Source: Cognatilysobacter claricitrinus
GTDB taxonomy: Bacteria; Pseudomonadota; Gammaproteobacteria; Xanthomonadales; Xanthomonadaceae
Reading direction: 5' to 3'
Length of the DNA: 64,000 nt
Assembly: GCF_045866565.1 (NCBI RefSeq)
Contig: NZ_BAAFZV010000002.1
Coordinates: 930,001 to 994,000 of the forward strand
Part shown: positions 1 to 10,600 of the stretch, in pieces
Layout of the letters: each line of letters begins with the position of its first letter
Position numbering within the stretch: the first letter of the stretch is position 1
Translations under genes and position numbers: made by a program
Notes under the pieces: generated by a model
Told to the model about the DNA's origin: nothing
Databases searched by the model: none
Seen by the model: only the letters and a program-made list of their open reading frames with translations

Positions 1-1
1 C

Positions 2-739
2 GATGGATGGCGACTGCTCGCGGACGCCTACCGCGCCGAAGGCCGCACCGCCGATGTCGTACGCGCGTACACCCAGGCGCTCCGCTACGCGCCGCGCGAT
101 CCCGACTTGCTCGCACAGGCGGCGGAAGCACGCGCGATCGTGGCGCCCGGTCGCCGTTTCGACGCCGAATCCGTCGCCATGCTGCGCCACGCGCTCGAGA
201 TCCAGCCCGCGCATCAGCGTTCCCGCTGGTTCCTCGGCGTCGCGCAACGCCAGGCGGGCAATGCCGCCGACGCCGCGGCAACGTGGCAGCCGCTGCTCGC
301 TGCGGTCGATCCTTCGACCGCCGGTGCGCTTCGCACGCAGATCGACAATGCGCGTCGCGATGCCGGCCTGCCGCCGTTGCCGGAGTCGGCGATTCCGAAG
401 GCGCGCACATTGACCGTGCGTGTCGACATCGCACCCGCGCTGCGCCAGGGGCTGCCGAGCGACGCGGCCGTATTCGTGCTCGCGCGCGAACCCGGCGGCA
501 TGCCGATGCCCGTCGCGGCGAAGCGTCTCGCGCTCGCCGATCTTCCCGCGACGGTCGTGCTCTCCGACGCCGACAGCCCGATGCCGACGCGCCGGCTCTC
601 GCAGCTGCCGCAGGTCGAGATCGTCGCGCGCGTCTCCCGCACCGGCGTCGCCAACGCGCAGACGGGCGATCTTGAGTCGCCTGCGATGCAGGTCGCGTCG
701 GATGCGAAAACTGCGTTGACGATCGATCACGCGCGCTGA
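2..739 (+). CDS. ccmI: CcmI-type cytochrome c maturation protein, C-terminal part
   Basis: The reading frame is open from the window edge, so the N-terminus (normally two membrane helices) is missing. The first visible residues (GWRLLADAYRAEGR) form a TPR helix pair, followed by a second TPR and then the beta-rich C-terminal domain with VRVDIAPAL and VFVLAREPGGMPMPVAAKR, as in CcmI/CycH. This family presents the apocytochrome c C-terminus to the CcmFH haem ligase in the periplasm. About 245 codons are present. A strong terminator follows, so this is probably the last gene of the ccm operon. It could be the CcmI half of a fused CcmH, which the window edge does not allow to be decided. Confidence 0.8.
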   Translation, partial: DGWRLLADAYRAEGRTADVVRAYTQALRYAPRDPDLLAQAAEARAIVAPGRRFDAESVAMLRHALEIQPAHQRSRWFLGVAQRQAGNAADAAATWQPLLAAVDPSTAGALRTQIDNARRDAGLPPLPESAIPKARTLTVRVDIAPALRQGLPSDAAVFVLAREPGGMPMPVAAKRLALADLPATVVLSDADSPMPTRRLSQLPQVEIVARVSRTGVANAQTGDLESPAMQVASDAKTALTIDHAR

Positions 740-792
740 CATCGCGGCATAGCGGCATAGCGGCATCGTGGGGCCTTCCAACCGGATGAAAC

Positions 793-822
793 AAAAAGCC
801 CCGCCGAAGCGGGGCTTTTTTT
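793..822. terminator. Bidirectional intrinsic terminator between ccmI and ppsA
   Basis: A perfect 12-bp stem (AAAAAGCCCCGC and its complement) with a CGAA tetraloop is followed by seven T on the plus strand and TTTTTG on the minus strand. It sits between two convergent genes and should end transcription from both. Confidence 0.92.
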
Positions 823-855
823 CGACTGCGACGATCGTGGCTTACTTGCCGTCGC

Positions 856-3231
<2,376 letters not shown>

Positions 3232-3361
3232 GACCGTCTCCAAGGGTGTTTGCGGGCGCGATCGCCGGCGAATAGCGGATATGATCGCCGCTGCGTCCCG
3301 CGCATACAAGCTTGATTTGCCGGGGTTTTTCCTGTCCGACCAACGTTTGGCGCGCATCCCG
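3232..3361. promoter_or_regulatory. Divergent ppsA/ppsR promoter region
   Basis: 130 bp separate the two start codons. A TATGAT at 3280-3285 is a possible -10 for ppsR but has no good -35 at 17 bp. On the minus strand TTGTAT (3309-3304) could be a ppsA -35. An 8-bp palindrome CAAGCTTG lies at 3307-3314. Promoter positions are inferred from sequence only. Confidence 0.35.
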
Positions 3362-4183
3362 ATGAGCGAAGTCCGCCCCGTGTTCTACGTCTCCGACGGC
3401 ACCGGCATCACCGCCGAGACCATCGGCCACAGCGTGCTGACGCAATTCACCGAAACGCGGTTCGACACCACGCGCATTTCGTTCGTCGATTCGCTGGAGC
3501 GCGCGCAGGACGCGGTCGCCCGCATCCGCGAGGCGGCAGCACGGCATGGTGTCCGCCCGATCGTGATCAACTCGTGCGTGGACCCGGAAATCAGCGCGGC
3601 ACTGATCGAAAGCGGCGCATTGATGCTCGACGTCTTCGCGCCGTTCATCGAGCCGCTGGAACGCGAGCTCGGGCAGACTCGACAGCGCCACGTCGGTCGC
3701 GCGCACGGCATGGTCGACTTCGAGAAATACCACCGCCGCATCGACGCGATCAATTTCACCCTGACGCACGACGATGGCCAGAGTCTCGACTATTCCGAGG
3801 CCGACCTCGTGCTCGTCGCGGTGTCGCGCGCGGGCAAGACGCCGACGTGCATCTATCTCGCCCTGCACTACGGCGTGCGCGCGGCGAACTATCCGCTGAC
3901 CGAGGAAGACCTCGAGCACGACCGCCTGCCGCCGCGCCTGCGGCCGTATCGGCACAAGCTGTTCGGCCTGACGATCGACCCGGCGCGCCTGCAGCAGATC
4001 CGCCAGGAGCGCCGTCCGAATTCGCGTTATGCGCAACTGGAAACCTGCCGCCGCGAAGTGGCCGCTGCGGAGGCGATGTTCCGTGCGGAACGCCTGGCCA
4101 CGTTGAGCACCACGCACACCTCGATCGAAGAGATCGCGAGCAAGGTCCTGACCACTCTGAACCTGCAACGCGAGATGTTCTAG
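3362..4183 (+). CDS. ppsR: PEP synthase regulatory protein (bifunctional kinase/pyrophosphorylase)
   Basis: Member of the DUF299/PpsR family, which uses ADP to phosphorylate and inactivate PpsA on a threonine next to the catalytic histidine, and reverses this with phosphate. The protein begins MSEVRPVFYVSDGTGITAET, the family signature, and has the P-loop-like SRAGKTPTCIYLA near residue 150-165. The chosen ATG gives 273 residues, the usual length. The frame is open upstream into the ppsA leader, but that part is not conserved. Lying back to back with its target enzyme is typical for proteobacteria and supports the assignment. Confidence 0.95.
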   Translation: MSEVRPVFYVSDGTGITAETIGHSVLTQFTETRFDTTRISFVDSLERAQDAVARIREAAARHGVRPIVINSCVDPEISAALIESGALMLDVFAPFIEPLERELGQTRQRHVGRAHGMVDFEKYHRRIDAINFTLTHDDGQSLDYSEADLVLVAVSRAGKTPTCIYLALHYGVRAANYPLTEEDLEHDRLPPRLRPYRHKLFGLTIDPARLQQIRQERRPNSRYAQLETCRREVAAAEAMFRAERLATLSTTHTSIEEIASKVLTTLNLQREMF

Positions 4184-4269
4184 GCGGGCTGTGACAGCGT
4201 TCCCGTCGCTTGCTGAACGGGTCGGACGCCGTCGCACTCTCGCGGACAACGGGCGTGTAGAGTCGGGCC

Positions 4270-4776
4270 ATGTCGCAACTGGTCGCCCGCAAACGTCTCG
4301 TTCCCCGACTCAGCCGCTTCGCCTGGCTGATGGCGTTGTACGCCGAGAACCACGGCCGCCTGGGGCGGCTTTTCGATATCCGCCATTTGCGCGAAGGTCG
4401 CTGGGTGTCGGACATCGGCGACGGCGTGCCGGTTCGCGTCGACGTGACGGGTCAGCACCCCTACACCACGGAAGTCAGGCTCACCTACGCCATGCGCGAC
4501 CCGGTGACGGGCGAATCCGATCCGTCGGCGTACGTGCGGCTTTACCACGACGCGCGACAGGCGGAGGCCACGCACTGCTATGTCGGTCGTCGCTGGCAGG
4601 ACGTGATCGGACTCAATCCCACGCCTGAACGGCTGCTCGGCCACCGCATGCGGATGAATACGTTCCTCGGCAAATGGCTGCAGTACCTGGGAGAGCGCGG
4701 ACACGGCACGGCGACGCTTCGCTTCGAAGGCGCGATTCCTGTCGAAGAACGTGAAGAAATCGTCGACGATGCTTGA
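4270..4776 (+). CDS. DUF1249 family protein (YqiB-like)
   Basis: A 168-residue cytoplasmic protein without signal peptide or membrane segment. It matches the DUF1249/YqiB family by the N-terminal FAWLMALYAENHGRL stretch, the central CDxH-less VRVDVTGQHPYTTEVRLTY strand region and the conserved C-terminal RMRMNTFLGKWLQYLGERGH. Its function is not known; in enterobacteria yqiB lies beside nudF and cpdA, whereas here it follows ppsR and precedes two tRNA genes. The start ATG is the first in frame after ppsR (gap 86 bp). Confidence 0.8.
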   Translation: MSQLVARKRLVPRLSRFAWLMALYAENHGRLGRLFDIRHLREGRWVSDIGDGVPVRVDVTGQHPYTTEVRLTYAMRDPVTGESDPSAYVRLYHDARQAEATHCYVGRRWQDVIGLNPTPERLLGHRMRMNTFLGKWLQYLGERGHGTATLRFEGAIPVEEREEIVDDA

Positions 4777-4819
4777 CGGTGCCGGGGTCGCTCACTAATA
4801 TGCCGGCTCTCCAGCGCGT

Positions 4820-4895
<76 letters not shown>

Positions 4896-4933
4896 AAAGT
4901 CAAGGCAAGTCGAGTTCATCCGACAAGCCCGAC

Positions 4934-5009
4934 GTCCCCATCGTCTAGAGGCCTAGGACATTACCCTTTCACGGTAGCGACCGGGGTTCGAATCCCCGTG
5001 GGGACGCCA
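4934..5009 (+). tRNA. tRNA-Glu (anticodon TTC)
   Basis: A 76-nt cloverleaf beginning GTCCCCA and ending TGGGGAC plus GCCA; anticodon loop CTTTCAC (anticodon TTC), T-arm GGTTCGAATCC. It lies 38 nt after tRNA-Ala, so the two are probably processed from one transcript. Confidence 0.96.
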
Positions 5010-5016
5010 CTACTCT

Positions 5017-5047
5017 CGAGGCCCGCGAAAGCGGGCCTCGCTCGTTT
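5017..5047 (+). terminator. Terminator after the tRNA pair
   Basis: A perfect 10-bp stem CGAGGCCCGC/GCGGGCCTCG with a GAAA tetraloop starts 8 nt after the CCA of tRNA-Glu; the following CTCGTTT is only weakly T-rich. Confidence 0.7.
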
Positions 5048-5634
5048 CAGGGGTCGAGTTCGAGATCGGCCGGCTCGGGCAGGCAGTCCGGCTTGCGCAG
5101 GCGACGCTCAACCTCACTGCAGTGGCGCGGCGGTCCGCCGAACAGCGATGTCGCGATGCGGACGATGCCGGAGCGCGCACGTGCTTCGTCGAGCAACGTC
5201 CCACCCCCACGCCAGGCATCCGCAAACCGCGTCGTTCGCACGTTGATCGACGGGTCGGTCCGGTGTTCACGTGTTGCGAAGTGGTCAGGAAACGTTGGAG
5301 GCTCGGGAATGCGTAGATCGAGCGGCGCTGGCGCAGCGTCGAAATCGTCGTCGACGCTAGTGCCGCTGACGCTCGACGAGCTGCGATTACCGGACCGGTG
5401 CCTGCGCTGCGCGGAGAGCGACGCGACTCTTGGTTGAACCTCCGGTGCGCGAACCGTCGAGGTTTCCTGATCAGTTCTGCGTCGCGGCACGTAGCTGACG
5501 ACAAGCGCATCGTCGACCGCAGCGGCTACCCGCGATGCCGGCACGAACCGTACGAGCATCAGGACGAACGCGGCCTGCACCAGCGCGGTGAGCGCCAGTG
5601 CGAGTACGCGATCGCGATCCACTTCGTGCCTCAT
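5047..5634 (-). CDS. Hypothetical single-pass membrane protein
   Basis: I do not recognise a named family. The 195-residue product has a charged N-terminus (MRHEVDRDR) followed by one hydrophobic helix, LALALTALVQAAFVLMLV (about residues 11-29), then a basic and Ser/Pro-rich linker and a C-terminal part with two cysteines. The layout (short cytoplasmic tail, one helix, extended periplasmic region) resembles small TonB-like or periplasmic-spanning proteins, but no TonB C-terminal motif is visible. It is just upstream of orn on the same strand order (it is transcribed away from the tRNAs, ends inside their terminator). Coding is supported by the hydrophobic helix and GC-rich third positions; the function is unknown. 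Confidence 0.55.
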   Translation of the reverse strand: MRHEVDRDRVLALALTALVQAAFVLMLVRFVPASRVAAAVDDALVVSYVPRRRTDQETSTVRAPEVQPRVASLSAQRRHRSGNRSSSSVSGTSVDDDFDAAPAPLDLRIPEPPTFPDHFATREHRTDPSINVRTTRFADAWRGGGTLLDEARARSGIVRIATSLFGGPPRHCSEVERRLRKPDCLPEPADLELDP

Positions 5635-5695
5635 CGCTTACGTCCGTGCAACGAATCCCGCCGATTCGATGCGACGCGATGGGGAAAGTTCCGGG

Positions 5696-6265
5696 TCAGG
5701 CGGTATTGCCGCCCAACGGACCCATGAACTTGCGGTAGTGGCGCAGCTCCGCGATCGAATCGCGGACATCGCTCAATGCGGTATGCGCCGACTCCTTGCT
5801 CACGCCCGCCGATACCTGTGGCGCCCAGCGACGCGCGAGCTCCTTGATCGTGCTGACATCGAGATTGCGATAGTGGAAATGCCTTTCCACGCGCGGCATC
5901 AGGCGATGCAGGAAGCGGCGATCCTGGCAGATCGAATTGCCGCACATCGGCGACGAATTCGGCGCGAGCCATTGGTTGAGGAATTCGACGGTGCGTGCCT
6001 CGGCGTCCGCCATCGAGACGCCCTGCGACACGACGCGCTCCCACAGCCCCGACCGGCGATGCTGGTTGCGGTTCCAGTCGTCCATCGCCTCGAGCCGCTC
6101 GACCGGATGCGCGATCGCGAGCTCCGGCCCCTCGGCAAGAATGTTGAGATCCGCATCGGTGACCACGGTGGCGATCTCGAGGATCGAATCGTTGTCGGTG
6201 TCGAGGCCGGTCATCTCGAGGTCGATCCAGATGAGACGCTGGCCCTGGGTGCGGAGATCGGTCAT
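5696..6265 (-). CDS. orn: Oligoribonuclease
   Basis: 3'-to-5' exonuclease that degrades 2-5-nt RNAs, and pGpG from c-di-GMP breakdown, to mononucleotides. All DEDDh residues are visible: WIDLEMTGLD (D and E), a central Asp in NSICQDRRFLHRLMP, and HTALSDVRDS (His and Asp). Two ATGs lie close together; the second (6265) is chosen because AAGGA stands 8 nt before it, giving 189 residues, the normal size. Orn is essential in many gammaproteobacteria. The presence of a GGDEF-EAL protein in this window makes the pGpG role relevant, although the genes are far apart. Confidence 0.95.
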   Translation of the reverse strand: MTDLRTQGQRLIWIDLEMTGLDTDNDSILEIATVVTDADLNILAEGPELAIAHPVERLEAMDDWNRNQHRRSGLWERVVSQGVSMADAEARTVEFLNQWLAPNSSPMCGNSICQDRRFLHRLMPRVERHFHYRNLDVSTIKELARRWAPQVSAGVSKESAHTALSDVRDSIAELRHYRKFMGPLGGNTA

Positions 6266-6323
6266 GCGCATGGTCCTTGCGGTGTCCTGCGCATCATAAT
6301 CCAGTGATACCGGAGCACGACGC

Positions 6324-6782
6324 ATGAACCCCATCCTCAACGCCGGCCACTACGCGATCCTCACCACCATGCTCGCTCCCGCGTTGCTCATGACGGCAAC
6401 GGGCTCGATGCTGGTTTCGGCGAATGCACGGTTGGCACGCGTCGTCGACCGGCTACGCGGGTTGATCATCGAGTGGAATCACGCGGCGCCGGATCCTGCG
6501 GCACGTGACCTGCGCATCCGTCGCCACCGCCGTCGCGCGCACCTGGTGCTGCGCGCCTGCCAGATGCTTTACCTCGCGCTCGGCTGTTTCGTCGGCACCA
6601 GTCTGGCGCTCGCGATCAACGCTTTCCTGCGCTTCCACCTCGACGTACTGCCGACGGTGCTGGCCATCCTCGGTGTCGTATTCCTGTTCGGCGCGAGCCT
6701 GCTGCTCGGCAGCGAGGTCAGTCTCGCGGTGCGCAGCTTCGACGAGGAGCTGGACCACGAGATCGAGCGGCATCGCAGCTAG
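6324..6782 (+). CDS. DUF2721 family membrane protein
   Basis: A 152-residue protein matching DUF2721: MLAPALLMTATGSMLVSAN near the N-terminus (first membrane helix), a basic central cytoplasmic loop (RIRRHRRRAHLVLRACQ), then two helices, LYLALGCFVGTSLALAINAF and VLAILGVVFLFGASLLLG, and an acidic tail. The function of the family is not known. It is divergent from orn (gap 58 bp) and convergent with tadA: the two stop codons share the bases CTAG at 6779-6782. Confidence 0.8.
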   Translation: MNPILNAGHYAILTTMLAPALLMTATGSMLVSANARLARVVDRLRGLIIEWNHAAPDPAARDLRIRRHRRRAHLVLRACQMLYLALGCFVGTSLALAINAFLRFHLDVLPTVLAILGVVFLFGASLLLGSEVSLAVRSFDEELDHEIERHRS

Positions 6783-7264
6783 CGCGCAGCACCTTTGCCG
6801 CGCTTGGCGCGGAAGTAGCCCCTGAGCATCGTGCCCGCCTCGTCCGCGAGCACGCCGCCCGCGACCTCGACATGATGGTTGTGGCGTGCGTCCGTCAGCA
6901 GGTCGAACACGCTGCCGGCGGCACCGGTCTTGGGATCGAACGCGCCGAACACCACGCGCGACACGCGCGCATGGATCATCGCCATCGCGCACATCGCGCA
7001 GGGCTCGAGCGTGACGTAGAGCGTGCAGCCGATCAGCCGGTGGTTGGCGAGCGCCCTGCCCGCTTCGCGCATGGCGATGATCTCGGCGTGCGCGCTGGGA
7101 TCGTTGTCGCCGATGTTGCGGTTCCAGCCGCGGCCGATGACCTGCCCGTTCGCGTCGACGACGAGTGCGCCGACGGGGATTTCGTCGTGGACGTCACGTG
7201 CGTGGGTGGCGAGCGCGAGTGCTTCGCGGATGAAGTGTTCGTCGGTGGGGTTGGGGGATGACAT
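6779..7264 (-). CDS. tadA: tRNA-specific adenosine deaminase
   Basis: Deaminates A34 to inosine in tRNA-Arg(ACG), allowing decoding of CGN codons. The zinc site is intact: HAEIIAMREAG (His and the proton-shuttling Glu, about residues 59-69) and TLEPCAMCAMAMIHARV (the two Cys), followed by the family signature VVFGAFDPKTGAAGS. The ATG at 7264 gives MSSPNPTDEHFIREAL and 161 residues, normal for TadA; the open frame beyond it runs into the repeat region and is not conserved. Confidence 0.95.
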   Translation of the reverse strand: MSSPNPTDEHFIREALALATHARDVHDEIPVGALVVDANGQVIGRGWNRNIGDNDPSAHAEIIAMREAGRALANHRLIGCTLYVTLEPCAMCAMAMIHARVSRVVFGAFDPKTGAAGSVFDLLTDARHNHHVEVAGGVLADEAGTMLRGYFRAKRGKGAAR

Positions 7265-7329
7265 GCGTTGGGTGGCGGCCGTTGTTCTTGAACAGCGTGC
7301 TGTCGCGCGACGACTACCGCGAACTCCCG

Positions 7330-7395
7330 GCCCGGCCCAGCGGGCCGGGCAATGAATGGCCTGCGCGGCGGTGCCACGCAAGCAGGCCATTCATT
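7330..7395. repeat. Two adjacent inverted repeats downstream of guaA
   Basis: A perfect 9-bp GC hairpin (GCCCGGCCC / GGGCCGGGC, loop AGC, 7330-7350) abuts a perfect 14-bp inverted repeat (AATGAATGGCCTGC at 7351-7364 and its complement at 7382-7395, 17-nt spacer). The second arm contains the guaA stop codon (7391-7393). No T-run follows on either strand, so it is not a standard terminator; it may be a REP-like or mRNA-stabilising structure. Confidence 0.75.
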
Positions 7396-8959
7396 CCCAT
7401 TCGATCGTAGCCGGCGGCTTGCCGCTGATGTCGTACACGACGCGCGAAACACCGCGCACTTCGTTGATGATGCGATTGGACACATTGCCGAGGAACTCGT
7501 GCGGCAGATGCGCCCAGTGCGCGGTCATGAAGTCGATGGTCTCGACGGCGCGCAGTGAGATCACCCACTCGTATGCGCGTGCATCGCCAACGACGCCGAC
7601 GGATCGCACCGGCAGGAACACCGCGAACGCCTGGCTGACCTTGTCGTAGAGGTCTGCGCGACGCAGCTCGTCGATGAAGATGTGGTCGGCCTTCGCGAGG
7701 ATTTCCGCGTAGTCCGGCTTCACCTCGCCAAGGATACGCACGCCCAGGCCCGGGCCCGGGAACGGATGGCGGTAGACCATCTCGCGCGGCAGGCCGAGTT
7801 CGACGCCCAGGCGACGCACCTCGTCCTTGAACAGCTCACGCAACGGCTCGACGAGGCCGAGCTTCATGTGCTCCGGTAGCCCGCCGACGTTGTGGTGACT
7901 CTTGATGACGTGCGCCTTGCCTGTCTTGCTGCCGGCCGATTCGATGACGTCGGGATAGATCGTGCCCTGCGCCAGCCATTTCGCGTTCGCGAGCTTGGCG
8001 GATTCCTCGTCGAAAATATCGACGAACAGGCCGCCGATGATCTTCCGCTTTGCCTCGGGATCGGCCACGCCTTCGAGCGCAGCGAAATAGCGATCACGCG
8101 CGTTGACGCGCACGACGCGCACGCCCATGTGCTCGGCGAACATCGCCATCACTTGGTCGCCTTCGTTGAACCGCAGCAGGCCCGTGTCGACGAACACGCA
8201 CGTGAGCTGGTCGCCGATCGCGCGATGCAGCAACGCGGCAACCACGGACGAGTCGACACCGCCGGAAAGTCCGAGGATCACCTCGTCTGTCCCGACCTGC
8301 GCGCGCACGCGTGCGATCTGGTCCTCGATGATGCCGGCCGCCGTCCACAACGTGGCACATCCGCAGATATCGACGACGAAACGTCGCAGCAGCGCCTGGC
8401 CCTGCTTGGTGTGCGTGACTTCGGGATGGAACTGCACCGCGTACCAGCGCTTGTCCTCGTTCGCCATCGCGGCGACGGGAATGCGATCGGTGCGCGCGGT
8501 CACGATGAAACCCGGCGGCGCATGCGAGACGTGGTCGCCGTGGCTCATCCAGACGTCGAGGCGCGGCGGTGCGCCCGGGTGGTCCTTCAGGTCGCCGAAT
8601 AGGGAGTCTTCGGCGACGAGTTCGACTGTCGCGTAACCGAACTCGCGCGCGTCGGCCGCTTCGGTCGCGCCGCCGAGCTGCGCGGCCATCGTCTGCATGC
8701 CATAGCAGATGCCCAGCACCGGCAGACCCGAGTCGAACACCTGCTGCGGTGCGCGCGGTGCGCCGGGAAGCGTCGTCGATTCCGGCCCGCCCGACAGGAT
8801 GATGCCCTTCGGCGCGAACGCGGCGATCTCCTCCGGATCGTGGTCCCACGCCCAGATCTCGCAGTAGACGCCGAGCTCGCGCACGCGGCGTGCAATCAGC
8901 TGCGTGTACTGCGCGCCGAAATCGAGGATCAGGATCTTGTCGCTGTGGATGTCGTGCAC
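7391..8959 (-). CDS. guaA: GMP synthase (glutamine-hydrolysing)
   Basis: Converts XMP, ATP and glutamine to GMP, the last step of guanine nucleotide synthesis. The N-terminal class I amidotransferase domain has the nucleophile in GICYGMQT (Cys85) and the HPEV His/Glu pair near residue 175; the ATP pyrophosphatase P-loop SGGVDSSV is near 230, and the C-terminal dimerisation domain ends VYDISGKPPATIEWE as usual. 522 residues. The start codon is GTG (8957-8959); no better in-frame ATG fits the conserved DKILILDFGAQYTQLIARR start. It follows guaB with a 105-bp gap that holds two small hairpins but no promoter I can point to, so guaBA is probably one operon. Confidence 0.97.
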   Translation of the reverse strand: MHDIHSDKILILDFGAQYTQLIARRVRELGVYCEIWAWDHDPEEIAAFAPKGIILSGGPESTTLPGAPRAPQQVFDSGLPVLGICYGMQTMAAQLGGATEAADAREFGYATVELVAEDSLFGDLKDHPGAPPRLDVWMSHGDHVSHAPPGFIVTARTDRIPVAAMANEDKRWYAVQFHPEVTHTKQGQALLRRFVVDICGCATLWTAAGIIEDQIARVRAQVGTDEVILGLSGGVDSSVVAALLHRAIGDQLTCVFVDTGLLRFNEGDQVMAMFAEHMGVRVVRVNARDRYFAALEGVADPEAKRKIIGGLFVDIFDEESAKLANAKWLAQGTIYPDVIESAGSKTGKAHVIKSHHNVGGLPEHMKLGLVEPLRELFKDEVRRLGVELGLPREMVYRHPFPGPGLGVRILGEVKPDYAEILAKADHIFIDELRRADLYDKVSQAFAVFLPVRSVGVVGDARAYEWVISLRAVETIDFMTAHWAHLPHEFLGNVSNRIINEVRGVSRVVYDISGKPPATIEWE

Positions 8960-9064
8960 GGCGCTGGCTTTTCCGGTGCGTCCCGGCGAGCGGGACGGTG
9001 ACTGTCCCGACGGCGCGACGTCGCGGCCGTCGACATCGTGTTGCGCCTGAAGGCGCGCCGCGAA

Positions 9065-10522
9065 CTACGTACGGTAGTTCGGCGGTTCCTTGGTGATCTG
9101 CACGTCGTGCACGTGGCTCTCGCGCGTGCCGGCGCTGGTGACGCGCACAAAGTTGGGCTTCTTGCGCATCTCTTCGATGGTCGCGCAGCCGACGTAACCC
9201 ATCGTTGCGCGCAGGCCGCCGGCAAGTTGATGCACGACACCGCGCAGCGGGCCGCGATACGGCACGCGGCCTTCGATGCCTTCCGGCACCAGCTTGTCGG
9301 CGTCGCTCGCATCCTGGAAATAGCGGTCCTTGGACCCCTTTTCCATCGCACCGAGCGAGCCCATGCCGCGATAGCTCTTGTAGCTGCGACCCTGGAACAG
9401 TTCGGTCTCGCCCGGCGATTCCTCGGTGCCCGCGAACAGGCCGCCGATCATCACGCTCGATGCGCCGGCGACGATCGCCTTGCCGATGTCGCCCGAATAG
9501 CGGATGCCGCCGTCGGCGATCAGCGGAATGCGTTCCTGCAGCGCTTCGGCCACCATGTCGACCGCCGTGATCTGCGGTACGCCGACGCCGGCGACGATAC
9601 GCGTCGTGCAAATGGAACCGGGGCCAACGCCGACCTTCACCGCGTCCGCGCCGTGGTCCATCAGCGCAAGCGCCGCATCACCGGTGACGATGTTGCCGCC
9701 GATGACCTGGCACTTCGGGAACTTCGTCTTGACCCACTTCACGCGGTCGAGAACGCCCTGCGAATGGCCGTGCGCGGTGTCGACCACGATCACGTCGACG
9801 CCCGCTGCGACCAGCGCCTCGATGCGCGCTTCCGTGTCGCCGCCCACGCCCACCGCGGCACCGACGAGCAGCCGGCCGCGGGTGTCGTAGCCCGCCGTCG
9901 GATTGTCGCGCTTCTTCTGGATGTCCTTGACGGTGATGAGGCCGCGCAGCGCGAACTCGTCGTTGACGACGAGCACCTTCTCGATGCGGTTGCGGTGCAG
10001 CAGGCCGAGCACTTCGTCATCCGGCGCGCCTTCGCGCACGGTCACGAGGCGATCCTTGCGCGTCATGATGTTGCGCACCGGGTCGTCGAGCTGCGTTTCG
10101 AAGCGCATGTCGCGACTGGTGACGATGCCGACCAGCTGGCCGCCCTCGTCCACCACCGGCACGCCGGAGATGTTGCGCGCCCGCGTCAGCTTCAGCACTT
10201 CCGCGATCGTGGTGTCGGGGCCGACGGTGAACGGCTCGCGGATGACACCGGCTTCGAAGTTCTTGACCTGCGAAACCTGCGCGGCCTGCTGCTGCACCGT
10301 CATGTTCTTGTGGATGATCGAGATGCCGCCGAGCTGCGCCATCGCGATCGCGAGGCGGGCTTCGGACACGGTATCCATCGCCGCCGACAGGATAGGCAGG
10401 CGGATCGTGAGGTCACGGGTGAGACGGGTCGCGAGCGAGACGTCCTTGGGCAGGACTGTCGAGTGCGCGGGGACGAGCGAAACGTCGTCGAAGGTGAGCG
10501 CTTCAGCCTGGATGCGCAGCAT
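9065..10522 (-). CDS. guaB: IMP dehydrogenase
   Basis: Oxidises IMP to XMP with NAD, the first committed step to GMP. The TIM barrel is interrupted by two CBS domains (about residues 95-205, including VPVVDEGGQLVGIVT); the catalytic loop GPGSICTTRIVAGVG with its Cys lies near residue 300, and the flap region KGSKDRYFQ follows. I choose the ATG at 10522, giving MLRIQAEALTFDDVSLVPA and 485 residues, the family norm; an upstream ATG (10552) would add a non-conserved leader. A 7-bp hairpin overlaps the stop codon at 9062-9080. Confidence 0.96.
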   Translation of the reverse strand: MLRIQAEALTFDDVSLVPAHSTVLPKDVSLATRLTRDLTIRLPILSAAMDTVSEARLAIAMAQLGGISIIHKNMTVQQQAAQVSQVKNFEAGVIREPFTVGPDTTIAEVLKLTRARNISGVPVVDEGGQLVGIVTSRDMRFETQLDDPVRNIMTRKDRLVTVREGAPDDEVLGLLHRNRIEKVLVVNDEFALRGLITVKDIQKKRDNPTAGYDTRGRLLVGAAVGVGGDTEARIEALVAAGVDVIVVDTAHGHSQGVLDRVKWVKTKFPKCQVIGGNIVTGDAALALMDHGADAVKVGVGPGSICTTRIVAGVGVPQITAVDMVAEALQERIPLIADGGIRYSGDIGKAIVAGASSVMIGGLFAGTEESPGETELFQGRSYKSYRGMGSLGAMEKGSKDRYFQDASDADKLVPEGIEGRVPYRGPLRGVVHQLAGGLRATMGYVGCATIEEMRKKPNFVRVTSAGTRESHVHDVQITKEPPNYRT

Positions 10523-10600
10523 GGGCGGCCCCGGGAGGATGAAGCGCGTCATTGTAACGTGACGGCGCGGCCGCCGTCGCGCCGACATGGAACACGGCGA

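Noticed and set aside
8960..9064. Purine riboswitch or attenuator between guaB and guaA
   Set aside because: Only short hairpins (8980-8996 and 9043-9056) without a conserved purine aptamer core or terminator.
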